In this document: positions 60,655-64,000 of the stretch, piece by piece
Layout: each line of letters begins with the position of its first letter
Position numbering within the stretch: the first letter of the stretch is position 1
From: Myxocyprinus asiaticus
Taxonomy: Eukaryota > Chordata > Actinopteri > Cypriniformes > Catostomidae
NCBI RefSeq assembly: GCF_019703515.2
Contig: NC_059372.1
Location: forward strand, 25,518,931 to 25,582,930
Direction of reading: 5' to 3'
Length of the DNA: 64,000 nt
The notes under the pieces: model-generated
What the model saw: the letters and a program-made list of their open reading frames with translations, nothing else
Databases searched by the model: none
Told to the model about the DNA's origin: nothing
Translations under genes and position numbers: made by a program

Positions 60655-60705
60655 CAGATGCACTTTGCCTTTCATGCCACATCCATTCAAAGAAGCAAGT
60701 TCTTG
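60655..60705. repeat. Direct repeat flanking the exon copy, unit 2
   Basis: Partner of 60289-60350, directly adjoining the point where similarity to the functional exon ends. Confidence 0.5.
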
Positions 60706-60799
60706 CACTTACAATGTGCATCGCAGTTGTAGTTCCAGCTTCAGCGTCTGGGAGGGGCAGTTTGCCCATTTGATCTTGAGGCATGTTTTTCTAAGTTTA

Positions 60800-61146
60800 A
60801 AACTATGTTTAACTTGACACAGTGACCTAAAACACAGTGTTTATGATGCAACCCAACCAAAGGGAGATGCTCAAAACAATCTATCTGATGCATGTGTACA
60901 TTGAAGCAACCTTAGAAAAGCCCTTATAATAATATAATCTATCTTGCACGGATTGACAAAGTAAATCGCAAAATGGATTGCTGTGGACTGTAGGCCACTG
61001 ATAGGCTTATGTTCAATAATAGGGAAATAAATAATACATTTACATCTAAAGCCACTTTTTGTTTTGTCTCATCAATGCTTTATTTGTCTGCCACAATAAT
61101 GTAATTAATTTTCATTATATGAATTATATATATACCTGTGTGTGTG

Positions 61147-61214
<68 letters not shown>

Positions 61215-62961
61215 TTTAAATATAACTATAATTATTTAATCATTATATATTGAATTATTTTTTAGCAAATATTTATACGATTAATTAATTGGCATATCAT
61301 ATAATTAGTTAGATTTAAAAATTTTAATCTATTAACGGCCCTTATCAGAACTCTTGGAACATCACTTGTCCAATCAGATTACACAAATAACGATATTGAC
61401 AATATGAAATATTTGACATTTATTAAATCCAAACACTACACAGGACATTCTTTACTAAATGTAGCAGGGCACTAGTAGCCACAGGGAATACAAAGATAAT
61501 TACTACAGAAAATGTTGGCATGGATATTTCAGAGTTTAAAAAATGACAACATTTTTGCATATAATATCTCAACACAGCACCTGGTGAAACATATTGTAAG
61601 AAAGAGCTGTAAGTCAGAGATCAGAGGGGAAGCTAAAGTCATATATATAAAAAATAAAGTCTTTATGAATAAAGTAAATGCATGTCTGTGACTGTGCATG
61701 TGAGTGTACATACCACAGACCGCAAACACTCTTGAGATGAGTTCTAATAATCTGACACACAAATGACGCGCTGTTCCCGCATCTCTCACACATTGCTTCT
61801 CTGTGGCTTCCTAAAGCGTCTCATAAAACCAGTGACTGACAGAGTGACTGCCTAGTTTTCATGCACTCCGGATTAAAGGAATGCGTGTCATCCCACTTAG
61901 ATGAAAGGAAGTGGACAGGGAGCTTAAATGAACGTACAGCATTTCCTGAATTGCACTTCGACACACCAGCCACAGGACTAAGAGTCTGACAGCAGGTTTC
62001 TGATGTGGCCATCAAAGCAGTGGTCCATTTAAATCAGCCAGCCAGGCAGACATAATAATAGGATATTAAACTCAGGCATCTTTCATCATGCAGTACCTAC
62101 AGAAGGAACTGACATCATTGCTTGAGATGAGAAACTACAGTTGGGGCAATTCAGGTTCTCAATGTGGAAAGGAGGAAGCAGGGACCGGGTGAACAATCCA
62201 CGTCAGACATTTAATAAACACTTTTCAGGGTATAACAAAACGGGGTGCTTTTCAGCACCACATAAAAACACACACTGCTTTTCAGTCAGCTTCGTATAAA
62301 CAAAGACACACACACACAGACAGCTTCATGCATCTCTCTCTCTCTCGAACTGCAGCTCCGGCTACACCTTATCCCTCTCCTGGCTGATTGCGATCATTCT
62401 CCCCCAACCGTCCCTCATCGCTTGGCCATGCCCAGCCCCCCCCCTCCCTCCACAACAGTTTGTTTTATTTGTCGGATACACACACTCCATCCTCTCCCAT
62501 TGCATATGAAGCTGTTACATCCAGAATCACAAGAGCACCACACGCAAACCCGAACTATTATGCAAATATTAATGATAATGTTAACCTAAGCTGACACGCC
62601 CTTGTATGCACACATAAAGGCAAGGAAAGGCCTATAGGCAAATTTCTCACATATGTATGAAATGGATTTCATATAGTGCTTAACAAAAGCCAACAAATTG
62701 GGCAGAAGAAATTTGTTTGAACACAGTTGCACATGAATTAACAATGAACATGAGTGGTACAAAAACAAAGGAAAAAGATGAACAGAGCAGAAACGGAGGA
62801 GTGGTGTCCAGCATGACTGAACGGTTAGCACGTAATGAGAGTTCATGTGTCAGTGGCATTTCATTGAGGTCCTTCACTAACCCACAATTGTACAAACCAC
62901 CAAAAGCACACACCAAGACAAACAATGGGTTTTCCGCAACAGAAAGGGGCAGAGTGTAGAG
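60800..62961. other. Upstream intergenic region, no gene recognised
   Basis: Contains a long (TA)n at about 61151-61210, (CA)- and (TC)-rich patches near 62310-62346, and a C-rich stretch at 62430-62450. I see no exon-like sequence. Confidence 0.5.
61151..61210. repeat. (TA)n microsatellite
   Basis: About 30 TA units preceded by a short TGTGTG run. Confidence 0.95.
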
Positions 62962-63035
62962 CAGTGGTTATAAACTGGTGGGTCGCGACCAAAAAATGGT
63001 CACAAGTTTGTTTTAGGGTCACAGTCAGAAGGTAA
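62962..63035. mobile_element. hAT terminus fragment
   Basis: CAGTGGTTATAAACTGGTGGGTCGCGACC matches the widespread CAGTGGTTCTCAAAC...GGGTCGCGACC hAT end. The opposite end was not found in the window. Confidence 0.6.
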
Positions 63036-63479
63036 ATAAACCCTAAAAAGCTATAACAAAAATAATAAAATGCAAATAACCATACAACTTAATTGTATGC
63101 ATTTAGGATAGCAAAATAAATAGGCTCATCAGCTTTTTCATACCTTTTGTTGATGACCTCAAAGGCTATGTTTCAAATCAATCTCTACAGTGTTTTGGCA
63201 CAAATGCATCTGTCATCAGTTGTATGCCACACTCGAAAATCATGAACGAAATATATCCAGATGCCCCACAGTTGCTGATGTGTTTGTTTTCCTACCTTAC
63301 CATCGCGACCTGCGCTGCAATAATGTACTGTCTCTCTTACTTCATATCCTGGGATTCCCCCAGCGCACTTGAGCGCATATGCATATGTGCACTCTTCAAA
63401 AACCTTTAATAACGGCATTTTAGCATTTACATTGCCACAGAAGCCGTGTTCTTTGGTAGAAACCTTGGTGTATTAAACC

Positions 63480-64000
63480 CCTTAAAGGGTTCATGACATA
63501 AGGAATCAAATTTTCCTTGATCTTTTGACATAAAGAGGTCATTGTTCTATAAAAACATACTGTAAGTTTCAGAACTGAAAACTTCCTCCTCAATAGAAAA
63601 AGAGCATTTATTTAAACCAAGCTACAAAAACATCTCGTTTGGAATTTGTGGAACATGTGACATCACAAGGACCAAATACATCTACATATGCCTCTTTAGC
63701 AAGACATCAACAGTTATTTTTTGTCATTGCACCCATGGCCCACCCACTGGCACTCAGTCAGTCACACAGGTGAAGAGGAGAGAGATGGGCCTGTCATGGG
63801 AGATTCATCTACCTCAAAGTGGACTTACACAGGACACCTTCATGTGCCTATCTGAATTTAAATGTTTTTCTACATACATTTTTTTTTTAAATGCTTTGAC
63901 CGTTATCATGCATCTTGTGCCACGTTTAAAAGACGTAATGTCAAATTAATCTTGCTGTTTGCTGTCTTGTTGTGCTGTTTTGATGGCGTCCTGGATCATT
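63480..64000. repeat. Probable dispersed repeat running to the window edge
   Basis: TTAAAGGGTTCATGACATAAGG followed by AATTTTCCTTGATCTTTTGAC is a motif I recognise from fish repeats. It continues past GGAACATGTGACATCACAAGG. The end is not reached. Confidence 0.35.

Noticed and set aside
60566..60784. 72-codon - strand ORF as an intact alternative first exon
   Set aside because: Its start region is unrelated to the functional exon, and it goes out of frame at the single-base deletion before reaching the splice donor.

Overview
The window looks like a piece of a teleost nuclear chromosome, most likely from a cyprinid (carp, goldfish, barb or zebrafish relatives). The signs are intron-split vertebrate genes, AT-rich introns full of (TA)n and (TG)n, and a mobile-element load typical of these fish: five Tc1-family copies (one of Sleeping Beauty type), hAT-like and palindromic MITEs, a tRNA-derived SINE, a DIRS-type tyrosine-recombinase retroelement and a solo LTR. 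There are no bacterial-style genes or operons.

Two host genes converge. On the + strand, 2317-6852 holds the last five coding exons of a secreted multiple-EGF protein, best called megf6: four 129-nt EGF-like exons and a short terminal exon. On the - strand, 12444-57936 holds a complete coding sequence for a voltage-gated potassium channel beta subunit, kcnab2. It has 14 coding exons whose phases all match and which sum to 1194 nt (397 codons plus stop). The first exon encodes an N-terminal inactivation-type peptide of the kind best known from Kv-beta-1, joined to a Kv-beta-2 aldo-keto-reductase core. A decayed partial copy of that exon, still with a splice-donor sequence, lies about 2.7 kb further upstream (60455-60650).

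Layout: 1-2316 megf6 intron with a MITE and a dead Sleeping Beauty-type element; 2317-6852 megf6 exons, with an inverted-repeat complex and a second Tc1 in one intron; 6853-12443 facing 3' regions of the two genes; 12444-36347 kcnab2 exons 14 to 2, with introns carrying Tc1, a solo LTR, a minisatellite and many MITEs; 36348-57727 the 21-kb first intron, with a near-intact Tc1 in (TA)n, a SINE, a DIRS deletion derivative inside a hAT element, another Tc1 and another hAT; 57728-57936 first coding exon; 57937-64000 upstream region with repeats and the exon copy.

Nested insertions can be ordered from target-site duplications: a hAT MITE in a palindromic MITE (twice), a solo LTR in a Tc1, a DIRS in a hAT, and a SINE in a DNA element. 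I see no CRISPR array, no rRNA or functional tRNA gene, and no convincing unknown multi-gene system. The least ordinary items are the duplicated inactivation-peptide exon and the nested retroelement structures.
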